From NCBI RefSeq assembly GCF_014836845.1, contig NZ_JACSQA010000010.1:1-64000 (forward strand): a stretch of 64,000 nt of DNA, written 5' to 3'. Shown one piece after another: positions 11,776 to 22,252 of this stretch (positions are counted from its first letter, which is position 1; each line of letters starts with the position of its first letter). Under the pieces are notes generated by a model. That model searched no databases, was not told the DNA's origin, and saw only the letters and a program-made list of their open reading frames with translations. The position numbers and the translations under genes are program-made. The DNA is from Ureibacillus galli (lineage in GTDB: Bacteria; Bacillota; Bacilli; Bacillales_A; Planococcaceae).

Positions 11776-12546
11776 TTGAAGAAAAGTCATTGGATGATTC
11801 TGTCGCTAGTTTCAGTAGCATTGTTGCTGTCTGGTTGTACAGAATTTGATCAGCCAATTTCATCTGAAAGCGAAGGCTTTTGGAATGAATTTATCGTTTG
11901 GCCATTAGTATCAGTTATTAAGTATTTCGCAGAATTATTAGGTACGTATGCTCTTGGGATTATTGCCGTTACAATCATAATCCGATTAGTCATTCTTCCA
12001 TTAACGATTAAACAAGTTAAAAGCTCGAAAAAAATGCAAGAAATCCAACCAAAAATGAAAGAATTACAAAGGAAATATGCTTCAAAGGATGCTGTTACAC
12101 AACAAAAGTATCAGCAAGAAATGATGGCATTAATGCAAAACTCTGGTGTAAATCCGGCGGCAGGATGTTTCCCAATGTTAATTCAAATGCCTATTTTAAT
12201 TGGATTCTATCATGCAATTAGCCGTATGAATGCAACACCAACCTTTGATTTAGGGACATTTCTTATTTTCCCACTTGCAGATTCAAGTATTACATTAGCG
12301 ATTTTAGCTGGTTTAATTCAATTTGTTGTATTAATGACTGGACCTGCAATGGACAACCCTCAAATGAAAGTGTTGATGTACATCATGCCAGTAATGATTA
12401 TTGTATTTGGTGCTGTATTACCAGCTGCATTATCTTTATATTGGGTTGTCGGAAACATCATCTCAGTTATTCAAAACCTTGTTATTTATAAGCCTTGGAA
12501 TAGAAAGAAAACAGAACCTGCTACAACAGGAGGAGCGAAAAAGTGA
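11776..12546 (+). CDS. yidC: Membrane protein insertase YidC/SpoIIIJ
   Basis: I choose the TTG at 11776, preceded by GGAGG at 7 nt, giving 256 residues. The N-terminus is a lipoprotein signal ending LLLSGC (about 10-23). A 60KD_IMP core follows, with five hydrophobic segments and the conserved IRLVILPLTIKQ region, whose Arg sits in the substrate groove. It inserts proteins into the membrane with or without Sec; in sporulating bacilli SpoIIIJ is also needed after engulfment. It overlaps jag by four bases. Confidence 0.97.
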   Translation: MKKSHWMILSLVSVALLLSGCTEFDQPISSESEGFWNEFIVWPLVSVIKYFAELLGTYALGIIAVTIIIRLVILPLTIKQVKSSKKMQEIQPKMKELQRKYASKDAVTQQKYQQEMMALMQNSGVNPAAGCFPMLIQMPILIGFYHAISRMNATPTFDLGTFLIFPLADSSITLAILAGLIQFVVLMTGPAMDNPQMKVLMYIMPVMIIVFGAVLPAALSLYWVVGNIISVIQNLVIYKPWNRKKTEPATTGGAKK

Positions 12547-13265
12547 AACAAATTACGCAATTAGGCGCAACAGTAGAAGAAGCGATCTCATTAGCGTTAC
12601 AACAACTTAAGACTACTCGTGATCAAGTAGAAGTTGAAGTTTTACAAGAAGGTAAAAAGGGATTTTTAGGTTTTGGTGCACGACAAGCGGAAGTTCGTGT
12701 AACTGTCAATGAAATGATTACAGAACCAATTGTTGAAGCTCCACATCATGAAGAAAATATTCAAGAGGAAACAGTTGAAACAGTTGAATTCGAGGTAGAA
12801 AACGAAAAAGAAGAAAATCCACTAGATATTGCGCAAGATTATTTGCAACAGATAGCAATTGAAATGGGGATTGATGACTTATCCATTGATGGAAAAATTC
12901 AAGGTAAAAACGTCTTATTTAAATTGGAAAGTGAAAAGGCTGCTCTTTTAATAGGGAAACGTGGTGCTACATTAAATGCATTACAACAATTAACCCAATT
13001 AGTAGTTAATAAAAGCTCAAAATCTTTCTTAATGGTTAAACTCGATGTAGAAAATTACCGTGAACGACGTCAAATCGCTTTAGAGCAATTAGCTGAACGA
13101 ATGGCAGATAAAGCGATTCGCTCAGGTAAAAAGGTTTCTTTAGAGCCGATGCCTTCTTATGAAAGAAAAGTCATTCATAATGCATTAGCTAATCGAGTTG
13201 ATATTGAGACGTATTCGGAAGGTACTGAACCGAACCGACATTTAGTAATTGAACCAGTTAAATAA
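12543..13265 (+). CDS. jag: RNA-binding protein Jag/KhpB
   Basis: A 240-residue protein starting at a GTG that overlaps the yidC stop. Three parts are visible: an N-terminal Jag_N domain with KKGFLGFGARQAEV, an acidic linker (about 60-95), then a KH domain with IGKRGATLNALQQL and an R3H domain with ERRQIALEQLAERMADKAIRSGK. Jag/KhpB binds RNA, in some Firmicutes with KhpA, and influences cell elongation. Pairing with yidC is conserved. Confidence 0.96.
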   Translation: MKQITQLGATVEEAISLALQQLKTTRDQVEVEVLQEGKKGFLGFGARQAEVRVTVNEMITEPIVEAPHHEENIQEETVETVEFEVENEKEENPLDIAQDYLQQIAIEMGIDDLSIDGKIQGKNVLFKLESEKAALLIGKRGATLNALQQLTQLVVNKSSKSFLMVKLDVENYRERRQIALEQLAERMADKAIRSGKKVSLEPMPSYERKVIHNALANRVDIETYSEGTEPNRHLVIEPVK

Positions 13266-13285
13266 TTTTTTAACATACAGATTCA

Positions 13286-13313
13286 AAAACGACCTTTGAA
13301 AGGTCGTTTTTTA
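13286..13313 (+). terminator. jag terminator
   Basis: Stem AAACGACCTTT/AAAGGTCGTTT with a very small loop, followed by T residues. Confidence 0.88.
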
Positions 13314-13343
13314 TTTTGCTTTTTCTAATTTTTATTATTCATG

Positions 13344-13447
13344 TTATCCACATGTGGAAAATTTGCTTTACTTTCGTTATTCAATAAAATATGTTACTCT
13401 AAATTGTTAGTAAATAAAGTTCGTAACAGTTATTCACATGTGGATAA
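13344..13447. promoter_or_regulatory. DnaA-box cluster between jag and mnmE
   Basis: TTATCCACA (13344-13352) is immediately followed by TGTGGAAAA. About 85 bp further, TTATTCACA (13430-13438) is immediately followed by TGTGGATAA (13439-13447), so each pair forms a head-to-head palindrome around CATG. B. subtilis is known to carry a DnaA-box cluster in the same jag-thdF (mnmE) gap. Boxes are read; titration of DnaA is by analogy. Confidence 0.75.
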
Positions 13448-13549
13448 CTTTGTATAGTTTTCACAAGATAAAAGTATTCATTTTATGACGTTTTAGCGTG
13501 GTCGAAAAATTACACCTATGTGTAATTGATTTAGTAGGAGGATTTTAAA

Positions 13550-14935
13550 ATGGAATATGATACAATTGCCGCGATATCCACACCAATGGGCGAAGGAGCC
13601 ATTGCCATTGTTCGTTTAAGTGGGGATGAAGCAGTTAAAATAGCAGATAAAATGTTCAAGTCACCTAGTGGCAAAAAATTAATGGAGGAAAAAACCCATA
13701 CGATTCACTATGGTCATTTAATTGAACCTAGAAGTGAAGAAATCGTGGAGGAAGTCATGATTTCGTTAATGCGGGCACCAAAAACCTTTACCCGTGAAGA
13801 TGTAGTTGAAATTAACTGCCATGGGGGAATTGTTTCGGTTAATCGGGTGTTACAGCTCGTTTTACAAAATGGAGCAAGATTAGCTGAACCGGGAGAATTT
13901 ACAAAACGTGCTTTCTTAAATGGACGTATTGATTTATCTCAAGCTGAGGCAGTAATGGATTTAATCCGAGCAAAAACGGATCGTGCGATGAATGTGGCTT
14001 TGGGGCAAATGGAAGGAAAGCTTTCCAGATTAATCAGCCAATTGCGTCAAGCATTAATCGAGACATTAGCTCATGTAGAGGTTAATATAGATTATCCTGA
14101 GTATGATGATGTAGAAGAGATGACAATTCCAGTACTTTTAGAAAAATGTTCATGGGTACGGGATGAAATCGCAAAGTTATTACAAACTTCATCTCAAGGA
14201 AAAATATTACGAGAAGGGCTTTCTACCGTTATTCTTGGTAGACCGAATGTAGGGAAATCTTCATTATTAAATAGTTTAATTCACGAGAATAAGGCAATTG
14301 TTACTGATGTTGCAGGCACAACTCGTGATATTATAGAAGAGTATGTCAATGTGCGCGGTGTACCTTTACGTCTAGTCGATACAGCAGGGATTCGTGAAAC
14401 GGAAGATATCGTTGAAAGAATAGGGGTAGAAAAATCTCGCCAAGTATTAAAGGAAGCAGATTTAATTTTACTTGTGTTAAATTCGGCAGAAAAATTATCT
14501 GAAGAAGATGAACGTCTATTTGAAACAATTCAAAATATGGACTTTATAGTCGTTGTCAATAAAACAGATTTACCGCAACAAATCAATTTAGAAAAAGTGA
14601 AGGAATTGTCTAATGGCCGTCCTGTTGTAACAACATCTATTTTACAAGAACAAGGAATTATCGAGCTTGAAGAAGCAATTGCTAAGACTTTCTTTGAAGG
14701 CCAAGTGGAAGCAAATGATTTAACGTATGTTTCCAATGCCCGCCATATTGCTTTACTTCATCAAGCAAAATCAACGATTGAAGATGCAATTGATGCAGCT
14801 CATTCAGGTGTTCCGGTTGATATGATTCAAATTGATGTTACGAAAACATGGGAACTATTAGGGGAAATAGTCGGTGACACAGTACAAGAGAGCTTGATTA
14901 ATCAGCTATTCTCACAATTCTGTTTAGGAAAATAA
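13550..14935 (+). CDS. mnmE: tRNA modification GTPase MnmE
   Basis: A 461-residue protein. With MnmG it modifies U34 (5-aminomethyl or carboxymethylaminomethyl) of tRNAs reading split codon boxes. It has an N-terminal tetrahydrofolate-binding domain and a helical domain, with a G domain inserted: GRPNVGKSS (G1), DVAGTTRD (G2), DTAG (G3), NKTD (G4). The C-terminal FCLGK motif, whose Cys is essential in the family, is intact. The ribosome-binding site is GGAGG. It is followed immediately by mnmG. Confidence 0.98.
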   Translation: MEYDTIAAISTPMGEGAIAIVRLSGDEAVKIADKMFKSPSGKKLMEEKTHTIHYGHLIEPRSEEIVEEVMISLMRAPKTFTREDVVEINCHGGIVSVNRVLQLVLQNGARLAEPGEFTKRAFLNGRIDLSQAEAVMDLIRAKTDRAMNVALGQMEGKLSRLISQLRQALIETLAHVEVNIDYPEYDDVEEMTIPVLLEKCSWVRDEIAKLLQTSSQGKILREGLSTVILGRPNVGKSSLLNSLIHENKAIVTDVAGTTRDIIEEYVNVRGVPLRLVDTAGIRETEDIVERIGVEKSRQVLKEADLILLVLNSAEKLSEEDERLFETIQNMDFIVVVNKTDLPQQINLEKVKELSNGRPVVTTSILQEQGIIELEEAIAKTFFEGQVEANDLTYVSNARHIALLHQAKSTIEDAIDAAHSGVPVDMIQIDVTKTWELLGEIVGDTVQESLINQLFSQFCLGK

Positions 14936-14962
14936 ATGATAAATGAGAGAGGAAGAGACGGC

Positions 14963-16858
14963 ATGACAACAACATATGAAGCTGGACAATATGATGTTAT
15001 TGTCATCGGTGCAGGTCATGCTGGTGTAGAATCAGCATATGCCGCAGCTAAAATGGGTGCGAAAACACTCATGGTGACAATTAACCTAGACATGATTGCC
15101 TTTATGCCATGTAATCCATCTGTAGGTGGACCAGCAAAAGGAATCGTTGTACGTGAAATTGACGCATTAGGCGGTGTGATGGGAAAAGTAATCGATAAAA
15201 CACATATCCAAATGCGTATGTTAAATACAGGGAAAGGTCCTGCAGTACGAGCTTTACGTGCTCAAGCAGATAAAGTCCTTTACCAACGTGAAATGAAACG
15301 ATTATTAGAGGAAGAAGAAAATTTAACGATTCATCAATCAATTGTGGATGAATTAATCGTTGAAGATGGTGTTGTTCAAGGTGTTATTACTCAAACAGGT
15401 GCGATTTACAGAGCAAAAGCTGTTATTGTAACAACAGGTACGTATTTGCGCGGTGAAATTATTATTGGGGAATTAAAATATTCAAGTGGGCCAAATAATC
15501 AACAACCGTCTATTAAATTAGCAGATAATATGCGGGATCTTGGCTTTGAGATGGTACGTTTTAAAACTGGTACACCACCACGTGTAGACAGTAAAACGAT
15601 AGATTATAGTAAAACGGAAATTCAACCTGGCGATGATGTACCACGTGCTTTTAGTTTTGAAACAACTGAATTTATCATGGATCAAATTCCTTGTTGGTTA
15701 ACGTATACAAGTCCTGAAACACATCAAATTATTAACGATAATCTTGATAAAGCACCGATGTATACAGGGGCCATTACAGGTACAGGACCACGATATTGTC
15801 CATCTATTGAAACGAAAATTGTTCGCTTTAACGATAAACCTCGTCACCAATTATTCTTGGAACCGGAAGGCCGCGATACGCAAGAGGTCTATGTACAAGG
15901 CTTATCAACAAGTTTACCAGAGCATATTCAACGGAAAATGTTACAAACGATTCCTGGGTTAGAAAAAGCAGAAATGATGCGTGCAGGTTATGCGATTGAA
16001 TATGATGCCATTGTTCCGACTCAATTATGGCCAACATTAGAAACGAAAAGAATTAAAAATCTTTATACAGCTGGCCAAATTAACGGTACGAGTGGGTATG
16101 AAGAAGCTGCTGGTCAAGGGTTAATGGCGGGTATTAACGCTGCGGCAAAAGTTTTAGGAAAAGAAGAAGTTATTTTAAAACGTTCAGAAGCTTATATCGG
16201 TGTATTAATTGATGATTTAGTAACAAAAGGAACAAATGAACCTTATCGTCTACTAACATCCCGTGCAGAATATCGATTATTACTTCGTCATGATAATGCA
16301 GACTTACGTTTAACGGAATTAGGCTATAAATTAGGGTTAATTTCAGAAGAACGTTTTGCTAAATTTACGGAGAAAAAAGAACAAATTGAAACCGAGATTG
16401 CTCGACTTCGTGAAGTTATTATTAAACCAAATGAAACGACACAAGAAGTTATCCGCTCTGTAGGCGGTACAGAATTAAAAGATGGTATTCGTGCTTCAGA
16501 TTTAGTAAAACGAACTGAAATGACTTATGATTTAGTTGCTTCATTATCTCCATCTGGTCTTGAATTAAGTGAAGAAGTGAAGGAACAAATAGAAGTTCAA
16601 TTGAAATATGAAGGTTATATTCAAAAAGCTTTAAATCAAGTAGAAAAACTTCATAAAATGGAAGGTAAAAAAATACCAGAAGATATTGATTATGATGATA
16701 TTTCTAGCTTAGCAACAGAAGCACGGGAAAAACTAAAAGAAGTACGTCCATTATCAATTGCACAAGCTTCTCGTATTTCGGGTGTTAACCCTGCAGATAT
16801 TTCAATTTTGCTTGTTTATATTGAACAAGGGAAGATTGCGCGAGTAAGTAACGAATAA
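14963..16858 (+). CDS. mnmG: tRNA U34 modification enzyme MnmG (GidA)
   Basis: An FAD protein and the partner of MnmE. The ATG at 14963 follows AGAGGAAGAG and gives 631 residues, the family length; an in-frame ATG at 14936 directly abuts the mnmE stop. The dinucleotide-binding fold [21 protein letters not shown] lies near residue 14, [17 protein letters not shown] follows, and a second GidA signature, [16 protein letters not shown], lies near 380. It is co-transcribed with mnmE. Confidence 0.98.
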   Translation: MTTTYEAGQYDVIVIGAGHAGVESAYAAAKMGAKTLMVTINLDMIAFMPCNPSVGGPAKGIVVREIDALGGVMGKVIDKTHIQMRMLNTGKGPAVRALRAQADKVLYQREMKRLLEEEENLTIHQSIVDELIVEDGVVQGVITQTGAIYRAKAVIVTTGTYLRGEIIIGELKYSSGPNNQQPSIKLADNMRDLGFEMVRFKTGTPPRVDSKTIDYSKTEIQPGDDVPRAFSFETTEFIMDQIPCWLTYTSPETHQIINDNLDKAPMYTGAITGTGPRYCPSIETKIVRFNDKPRHQLFLEPEGRDTQEVYVQGLSTSLPEHIQRKMLQTIPGLEKAEMMRAGYAIEYDAIVPTQLWPTLETKRIKNLYTAGQINGTSGYEEAAGQGLMAGINAAAKVLGKEEVILKRSEAYIGVLIDDLVTKGTNEPYRLLTSRAEYRLLLRHDNADLRLTELGYKLGLISEERFAKFTEKKEQIETEIARLREVIIKPNETTQEVIRSVGGTELKDGIRASDLVKRTEMTYDLVASLSPSGLELSEEVKEQIEVQLKYEGYIQKALNQVEKLHKMEGKKIPEDIDYDDISSLATEAREKLKEVRPLSIAQASRISGVNPADISILLVYIEQGKIARVSNE

Positions 16859-16867
16859 TTGTTCAAT

Positions 16868-16908
16868 GAGCGTTCGAGTACCAACTTTTCTCGGACGCTC
16901 CTTCTTTT
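16868..16908 (+). terminator. mnmG terminator
   Basis: Stem GAGCGTTCGAG/CTCGGACGCTC (one G-T pair), followed by CTTCTTTT. Confidence 0.82.
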
Positions 16909-16945
16909 GTAAATAAGCATCCATTCTCAAATAAAGGAGATTCAT

Positions 16946-17662
16946 ATGAACGAACAACAATTTATTGAAGCATTAAAAAATAAGGGGATTGAACTTAGTG
17001 ATCAACAAATCGCTCAGTTTAAAAAATATTTTGAACTGCTCGTAGAGTGGAATGAAAAAATGAATTTAACGGCAATCACAGATTTTGAAGGCGTCTATTT
17101 AAAGCATTTCTATGATTCCATAAGTGCAAGTTTTTACTTTGATTTTACGAAAGTAGAGTCTGTTTGTGATGTAGGTGCAGGTGCAGGCTTCCCAAGTTTA
17201 CCAATCAAAATATGTTTCCCTCATTTACATGTAACGATTGTTGATTCTTTAAATAAACGTATAACATTTTTAAATCATTTAAGTGAACAATTACAATTGG
17301 ATCATGTGGAGTTTGTTCATGCTCGTGCTGAAGAATTTGGACAAAATACATCATACCGTGAAAAGTTTGATGTAGTAACGGCGAGGGCGGTCGCAAGATT
17401 ATCCGTATTATCTGAACTTTGCTTCCCACTTGCTAAACAAGGTGGTTACTTTGTTGCATTAAAAGCAGCGGCAGGACCGGAAGAGTTAAAAGATGCGAAA
17501 AAAGCAATTACAACATTGGGTGGATCTTTAAAAGAAGAATTTGCCTATACATTGCCTATAGAAGAAAGCGAACGTACTTTGTATGTATTTGATAAAGTTA
17601 AACAAACACCAAAAAAATATCCTCGTAAGCCAGGGGTTCCAAATAAAACACCAATCGTTTAA
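16946..17662 (+). CDS. rsmG: 16S rRNA (guanine527-N7) methyltransferase RsmG
   Basis: A 238-residue class I SAM-dependent methyltransferase. GidB features are visible: the N-terminal [20 protein letters not shown], the SAM-binding [15 protein letters not shown] and [12 protein letters not shown]. Loss of this methyl group is known to give low-level streptomycin resistance. AAAGGAG precedes the ATG. It sits between mnmG and noc as in Bacillus. Confidence 0.97.
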   Translation: MNEQQFIEALKNKGIELSDQQIAQFKKYFELLVEWNEKMNLTAITDFEGVYLKHFYDSISASFYFDFTKVESVCDVGAGAGFPSLPIKICFPHLHVTIVDSLNKRITFLNHLSEQLQLDHVEFVHARAEEFGQNTSYREKFDVVTARAVARLSVLSELCFPLAKQGGYFVALKAAAGPEELKDAKKAITTLGGSLKEEFAYTLPIEESERTLYVFDKVKQTPKKYPRKPGVPNKTPIV

Positions 17663-18036
17663 AAATTGTTTTATTAGCCGTATAGGAATTTTATAAAAAT
17701 TATTGATATACGGCTAATGTGCAATTTAATTTTATAAGTTAGGTTTTTTTAGTAGAATAAAAGAGTTGTGTTTCTATTAATCTAACAAATGTTCCACATG
17801 AAACATTTACTCTATATGGAAAATCATCGTGTTTTTATCTTTGTTTTTATTAGAAAACTTTTATTTGTCACAAATTTTTAGATATAATTTTGCATCTTGA
17901 AGCATACATATTTTATATTTATGTTAATTTAATAGATTTTTACATCTATCAGACTCTGTACATTTTATAAATAATAATAAATAATATTTATATTGAGTAT
18001 CGAGCAAGATAGTTTCTAAAAGGTGGTGCCTATTGA
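17663..18036. other. rsmG-noc intergenic region
   Basis: Contains an inverted repeat TTAGCCGTAT/ATACGGCTAA (17674-17717) with a 24-nt loop and no T-tract, a parS-like site at 17790-17805, and a very AT-rich stretch leading to the noc ribosome-binding site AAGGTGG. No gene is evident. Confidence 0.6.
17790..17805. promoter_or_regulatory. parS-like site upstream of noc
   Basis: TGTTCCACATGAAACA matches the parS consensus TGTTTCACGTGAAACA at 14 of 16 positions. It lies within the noc-soj-spo0J neighbourhood. Confidence 0.65.
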
Positions 18037-18924
18037 ATGAAAAGTCCTTTTTCACGTTTTTTCGGAGGCGGCGAAAAAACTGTTTCTGAAGAAAAAAATG
18101 AAGTCGAACAAGTAGTAGCACAAGATGATAAGAATAAGGCTGCAGAAGAAGTAGTAAAAATCCCAATCGATAAAATTATTCCAAATCGGTTCCAACCTCG
18201 TACGGTTTTTGATGAAGATAAAATTGAAGAGTTATCAAGAACGATTCATACCCACGGTGTGATTCAACCGATTGTTGTACGAAGTTATGAAGACGATCGC
18301 TATGAGATTATTGCGGGTGAACGTCGTTACCGAGCAATGAAAAAACTAAATTGGACTGAAGTACCTGCAATTGTTCGTAATTTAAGTGATAAAGAAACGG
18401 CTTCTATTGCTTTAATTGAGAATCTTCAACGAGAAGAACTAACGGCAATCGAAGAAGCATTGGCTTATCAGCAATTGCTCGAACTTCATTCACTAACTCA
18501 AGAAGCACTTGCTCAACGTTTAGGGAAAGGTCAATCTACTGTCGCAAATAAATTACGTTTATTAAAACTACCTCAGTTTGTACAAGAAGCAATCTTAAAG
18601 AGAGAAATCACGGAGCGCCATGCTCGTGCGATGATTTCAATTAAAGAAGAAGAAGTGCAAGTGGCATTAGTTACAATGATCAAAGAAAATGATTGGAATG
18701 TACGCCAATTAGAGGAATATATTCAACAACTTACTGAACCAAAAGAAGAAGTGAAAAAAGAAAAACCAAAAAGAAAGGCGATAAGTAAAGATATTCGTAT
18801 TGCCTTAAATACAATTAAACAATCCCTTTCAATGGTGACAAAAAGTGGTATTAATGTAAAAACAGAAGAGGAAGATACAGAAGAGTACTACCAAATTACT
18901 GTTAAAATACCAAAGAAAAAATAA
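18037..18924 (+). CDS. noc: Nucleoid occlusion protein Noc
   Basis: A 295-residue ParB-family protein. The CTP-binding ParB/Srx domain (about 45-135) contains GERRYRAMK and [14 protein letters not shown]; the helix-turn-helix follows ([27 protein letters not shown]). The N-terminus [15 protein letters not shown] is the amphipathic membrane-binding helix typical of Noc, and this distinguishes it from Spo0J downstream. Noc blocks division over the nucleoid by tethering specific DNA sites to the membrane. I saw no ATTTCCCGGGAAAT Noc site in the window. Confidence 0.95.
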   Translation: MKSPFSRFFGGGEKTVSEEKNEVEQVVAQDDKNKAAEEVVKIPIDKIIPNRFQPRTVFDEDKIEELSRTIHTHGVIQPIVVRSYEDDRYEIIAGERRYRAMKKLNWTEVPAIVRNLSDKETASIALIENLQREELTAIEEALAYQQLLELHSLTQEALAQRLGKGQSTVANKLRLLKLPQFVQEAILKREITERHARAMISIKEEEVQVALVTMIKENDWNVRQLEEYIQQLTEPKEEVKKEKPKRKAISKDIRIALNTIKQSLSMVTKSGINVKTEEEDTEEYYQITVKIPKKK

Positions 18925-19003
18925 GTTCAAAGTATTCCAATAGATAACTTTTTTGCTTCCCAATTAGGTTATAGTGATATTTATTACTTCATATTTAACA
19001 ATA

Positions 19004-19040
19004 AAGGAGGTGTCTCATTTTTTGAGATGCCCCTTTTTCT
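19004..19040 (+). terminator. noc terminator
   Basis: Imperfect stem AGGAGGTGTCTCA/TGAGATGCCCCT followed by T residues. It separates noc from soj. Confidence 0.75.
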
Positions 19041-19211
19041 ATAAAATTTATACAATATGTTTTTAGAATGTCATACATCTATTATATAAATTTGATAAAA
19101 TAGAAATACTTATTTACTTCATATAGATTCCAAGGGTTTAAAGTTTGAATCATACGTTAAGGTGTATTTCATTTTTTAATAAATTGATTGATGAAAGCAG
19201 GTGCATAAAGC

Positions 19212-19964
19212 TTGGGAAGAATTATTGCCATTACGAACCAAAAAGGTGGTGTAGGAAAAACTACAACATCTGTTAATTTAAGCGCTTGTCTTGCTTATTT
19301 AGGGAAAAAAGTACTTTTAATAGACATTGATCCACAAGGTAATGCTACAAGTGGAGTTGGTATAAATAAAGGTGAAATTCAGAGTTGTATCTACGATGTT
19401 CTAATCGATGATGAAGAAGTCGTAAACGTCGTCCAACAATCAAAAGTTGAAAATTTGTATGTTGTTCCGGCAACTATTTCCCTTGCAGGTGCAGAAATTG
19501 AACTCGTTTCAACTATTTCTCGTGAAGTTAGATTAAAACATGCCTTACAAAATGTGAAAGAACAGTATGATTATATTATTATAGATTGCCCACCTTCATT
19601 AGGGTTGCTAACAATTAATGCTTTAACCGCATCGGACGCCGTCATTATTCCTGTTCAATGTGAATACTACGCTCTAGAAGGGTTAAGCCAATTATTATCA
19701 ACCGTACGTCTCGTTCAAAAACATTTAAATCAACAGTTATATATCGACGGTGTTTTATTAACAATGTTAGATGCTCGTACGAATTTAGGTATACAAGTAA
19801 TCGATGAAGTAAAAAAATATTTTCAAGATAAGGTGTATAAAACGATTATTCCCCGAAACGTTCGTTTAAGTGAGGCACCAAGCCATGGAGAACCGATTAT
19901 TATTTACGATTCAAAATCAAGAGGTGCTGAAGTCTATTTAGAGTTAGCAAGGGAAGTGATTTAA
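19212..19964 (+). CDS. soj: Chromosome partitioning ATPase Soj (ParA)
   Basis: A 250-residue ParA/MinD-type ATPase with deviant Walker A KGGVGKTTTSVNL near the N-terminus and the Walker-B-like DYIIIDCPPSLGLL. The TTG start is preceded by AGCAGGTG. Soj is controlled by Spo0J, helps origin segregation, and regulates DnaA. One base separates its stop from the spo0J ATG. Confidence 0.97.
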   Translation: MGRIIAITNQKGGVGKTTTSVNLSACLAYLGKKVLLIDIDPQGNATSGVGINKGEIQSCIYDVLIDDEEVVNVVQQSKVENLYVVPATISLAGAEIELVSTISREVRLKHALQNVKEQYDYIIIDCPPSLGLLTINALTASDAVIIPVQCEYYALEGLSQLLSTVRLVQKHLNQQLYIDGVLLTMLDARTNLGIQVIDEVKKYFQDKVYKTIIPRNVRLSEAPSHGEPIIIYDSKSRGAEVYLELAREVI

Positions 19965-19965
19965 A

Positions 19966-20826
19966 ATGGCTAGAGGATTAGGAAAAGGAATTGGTGCGTT
20001 ATTTCCTACTGAGACATTAGAACATTTACAACCAAACGAAGAGCAAATTGAAAAAATCGCATTACAGAAACTAGTCGTTAATCCTTTTCAACCACGTAAA
20101 CTATTTGATGATGAAGCAATTACTGAACTAGCTCAATCAATAAGTGAACACGGGATTATACAACCGATTGTTGTAAGAAAAAAGGGAAAAAAATATGAAA
20201 TTGTTGTCGGTGAAAGACGCTTCCGTGCTGCAAAGTTAGCTAACTTAGAGGAAATTCCAGCCATCGTAAAAGATCTGACGGAAGAACAAATGATGGAACT
20301 AGCCATTTTGGAAAACCTCCAAAGGGAAGACTTAACCCCTATTGAAGAAGCAGAAGCTTACGAAAGTTTAATGGAAAAATTAAACTTTACGCAAGAAGAA
20401 CTTGCAAAACGATTAGGGAAAAGTAGACCTTACATTACGAACCATTTACGTTTATTGCAATTGCCAGACGAGGTAAGGGATTTAGTAAATAGTGGTCAAT
20501 TATCAATGGGACATGGACGGACACTTCTTGGTTTGAAAAATAAAAGAAGAATACCTGAAGTGGCAAACAAGGTAATTAAACAATCCTTAAATGTGCGTCA
20601 ATTAGAAGTTTATATTAAACAACTTAATGAAGAAGTTTCACGTGAAACAGATAAGCCGAAGAAAAAGGATATTTTCGTTCAAGCAACAGAAACACAATTA
20701 CGTGAATATTTTGGTACTAATGTACAAATTAGAAAGTCAAAGAATAAAGGGAAAATTGAAATTGAATTTTATTCTGAAGATGATTTAGAGCGTATTTTAG
20801 AAATTTTACAACTAGAACAGGAATAG
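19966..20826 (+). CDS. spo0J: Chromosome partitioning protein Spo0J (ParB)
   Basis: A 286-residue CTPase clamp that loads at parS, spreads, and recruits condensin to the origin. The start MARGLGKGIGALF is typical (the Soj-stimulating segment). The ParB/Srx domain has GERRFRAAKLANL and ENLQREDLTPIEEA, followed by the helix-turn-helix TQEELAKRLGKSRPYITNHLRLL. A parS site lies inside the gene at 20634-20649, as in B. subtilis. Confidence 0.97.
   Translation: MARGLGKGIGALFPTETLEHLQPNEEQIEKIALQKLVVNPFQPRKLFDDEAITELAQSISEHGIIQPIVVRKKGKKYEIVVGERRFRAAKLANLEEIPAIVKDLTEEQMMELAILENLQREDLTPIEEAEAYESLMEKLNFTQEELAKRLGKSRPYITNHLRLLQLPDEVRDLVNSGQLSMGHGRTLLGLKNKRRIPEVANKVIKQSLNVRQLEVYIKQLNEEVSRETDKPKKKDIFVQATETQLREYFGTNVQIRKSKNKGKIEIEFYSEDDLERILEILQLEQE
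20634..20649. promoter_or_regulatory. parS site inside spo0J
   Basis: AGTTTCACGTGAAACA differs from consensus only at the first base. B. subtilis also has a parS inside spo0J. Confidence 0.88.
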
Positions 20827-20836
20827 GAAAAGTTGT

Positions 20837-20864
20837 GAGCGCCAAATTTCGGCGCTCTTTTTTC
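20837..20864 (+). terminator. spo0J terminator
   Basis: Stem GAGCGCC/GGCGCTC with a seven-base loop, followed by six T residues. Confidence 0.9.
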
Positions 20865-20881
20865 TGAGAAGAGGTTAATCA

Positions 20882-21589
20882 ATGGTACTTCTAGGAACAT
20901 TCATCAATGTATTATTAATAGTAGTCGGCTCAATTATCGGCCGATTTTTTAAAAATATATCTGAGAATATGAAAAGCACGGTTTTAATGAGTATTGGGTT
21001 AGCAGTTACTTTATTAGGAATCCAAATGGGATTCAAAACGAGCAATTTTATCATCGTGATTATTAGTATTGTCATAGGTGCTGTCATCGGCGAATGGATT
21101 GATTTAGATAAAAAACTGTTCCAGTTAGGAAAATGGATGGAACATAAAATGGGCAATAAATCGCCCGAAAAAGGGATTGCTGAAGGGTTTGTAAATGCTA
21201 CGTTGATTTTTATTATAGGATCAATGGGTATATTAGGTGCATTAGATAGTGGAATTAGAAATGATCATTCTGTCCTTATTACGAAAGGGATTATTGATGG
21301 ATTTACTGCCATTGTGTTATCTTCTACTCTTGGGATAGGGGTATTAATCTCAGCATTCCCTGTTCTTTTATATGAAGGTATGATTACGGTATCTGCAAAG
21401 ATTATAAGTGAGTATATACCAGAAGCCGCGTTAAGCTTGTTCATTCAAGAAATGACGGCTACCGGTGGTGTAATGATTATGGCCATTGGATTAAATATAG
21501 CTGGTTTAACGAAGATTCGTGTAGCCAATTTGCTCCCTGGAATCATTATAGTCGGCTTGGTCGTTACGATCATGTTTCTTTTTCAATAG
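20882..21589 (+). CDS. DUF554 family membrane protein
   Basis: A 235-residue hydrophobic protein with about seven predicted membrane segments and glycine-rich loops (GTFINVLLIVVGSIIGRFFK at the start; GIADGFTAIVLSSTLGIGV-like centre). This matches DUF554 (YdfK/YqgA), whose function is not established. The 3' end overlaps convergently with yyaC by 84 bp, so the last 28 codons of both genes share DNA. Confidence 0.85.
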   Translation: MVLLGTFINVLLIVVGSIIGRFFKNISENMKSTVLMSIGLAVTLLGIQMGFKTSNFIIVIISIVIGAVIGEWIDLDKKLFQLGKWMEHKMGNKSPEKGIAEGFVNATLIFIIGSMGILGALDSGIRNDHSVLITKGIIDGFTAIVLSSTLGIGVLISAFPVLLYEGMITVSAKIISEYIPEAALSLFIQEMTATGGVMIMAIGLNIAGLTKIRVANLLPGIIIVGLVVTIMFLFQ

Positions 21590-22138
21590 ATGACGTTGAT
21601 AGGCAAGAAGTATTGCACGTGCAATTTTATTGCTCATAGCATACGTAGTATTTAGTCGGGTATTTTGTAAAACAAGCATTTCCATAAATCCTCCAACATT
21701 AACGATCCCTTTAATCGAGATGTCTCCGACGGGAGGTAATTCTTTCTTAACAGCTTTTCCAGGAAATAACGGTCCTTCATGGACGATAATATGGCCGATA
21801 TTCTGTTCGTTACCTAAACAAGCATCAATTGCAACAATAAATGGTACTGAGGGTTTTTGTTTTATTTCCTCCATTGTTGGTGCTAAATTGATTGCATGTA
21901 ACGGATTTTCCAATGTCCCAATAACTTCAAAGGGGAATGAATGAAAACTAGATAAAAAACTACCTGTTAAAGGTCCTAATGCATCCCCAGTTGACCTGTC
22001 TGTACCGATACAACAAAAAATAATATGTTCTTCGTCGAATGGGATATAATTTAGAAATAGGTCACTTAATTGCCATAGTGCACCTGTTTGTTCATAATGA
22101 ACGAATGATTTTAACGGGTCATTTATCATTTTTTGCAT
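21506..22138 (-). CDS. yyaC: YyaC-type spore protein (DUF1256, GPR-like fold)
   Basis: About 210 residues from the ATG at 22138; a TTG two codons upstream is possible. The core has IIFCCIGTDRSTGDALGPLTG, VIGTLENPLHAINL, FIVAIDACLG and DISIKGIVNVGGFMEMLVLQNTRL, characteristic of DUF1256, related to the germination protease Gpr. Its gene lies near spo0J in Bacillus. The role is thought to concern sporulation or spore protein processing. The C-terminal tail (KKKHDRNDQADYNDSRE...) is the part overlapping DUF554. Confidence 0.9.
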   Translation of the reverse strand: MQKMINDPLKSFVHYEQTGALWQLSDLFLNYIPFDEEHIIFCCIGTDRSTGDALGPLTGSFLSSFHSFPFEVIGTLENPLHAINLAPTMEEIKQKPSVPFIVAIDACLGNEQNIGHIIVHEGPLFPGKAVKKELPPVGDISIKGIVNVGGFMEMLVLQNTRLNTTYAMSNKIARAILLAYQRHLLKKKHDRNDQADYNDSREQIGYTNLR

Positions 22139-22252
22139 AAGCAATTCTCGCTTTCTTTTGAATTAATAAACATGTACCTAAATGGTAGAAAATTTCCTAT
22201 ATTGTAATGAAGTATATTCAAATTTTTAGTTAGTTATACAAGGAGTGGAAAA

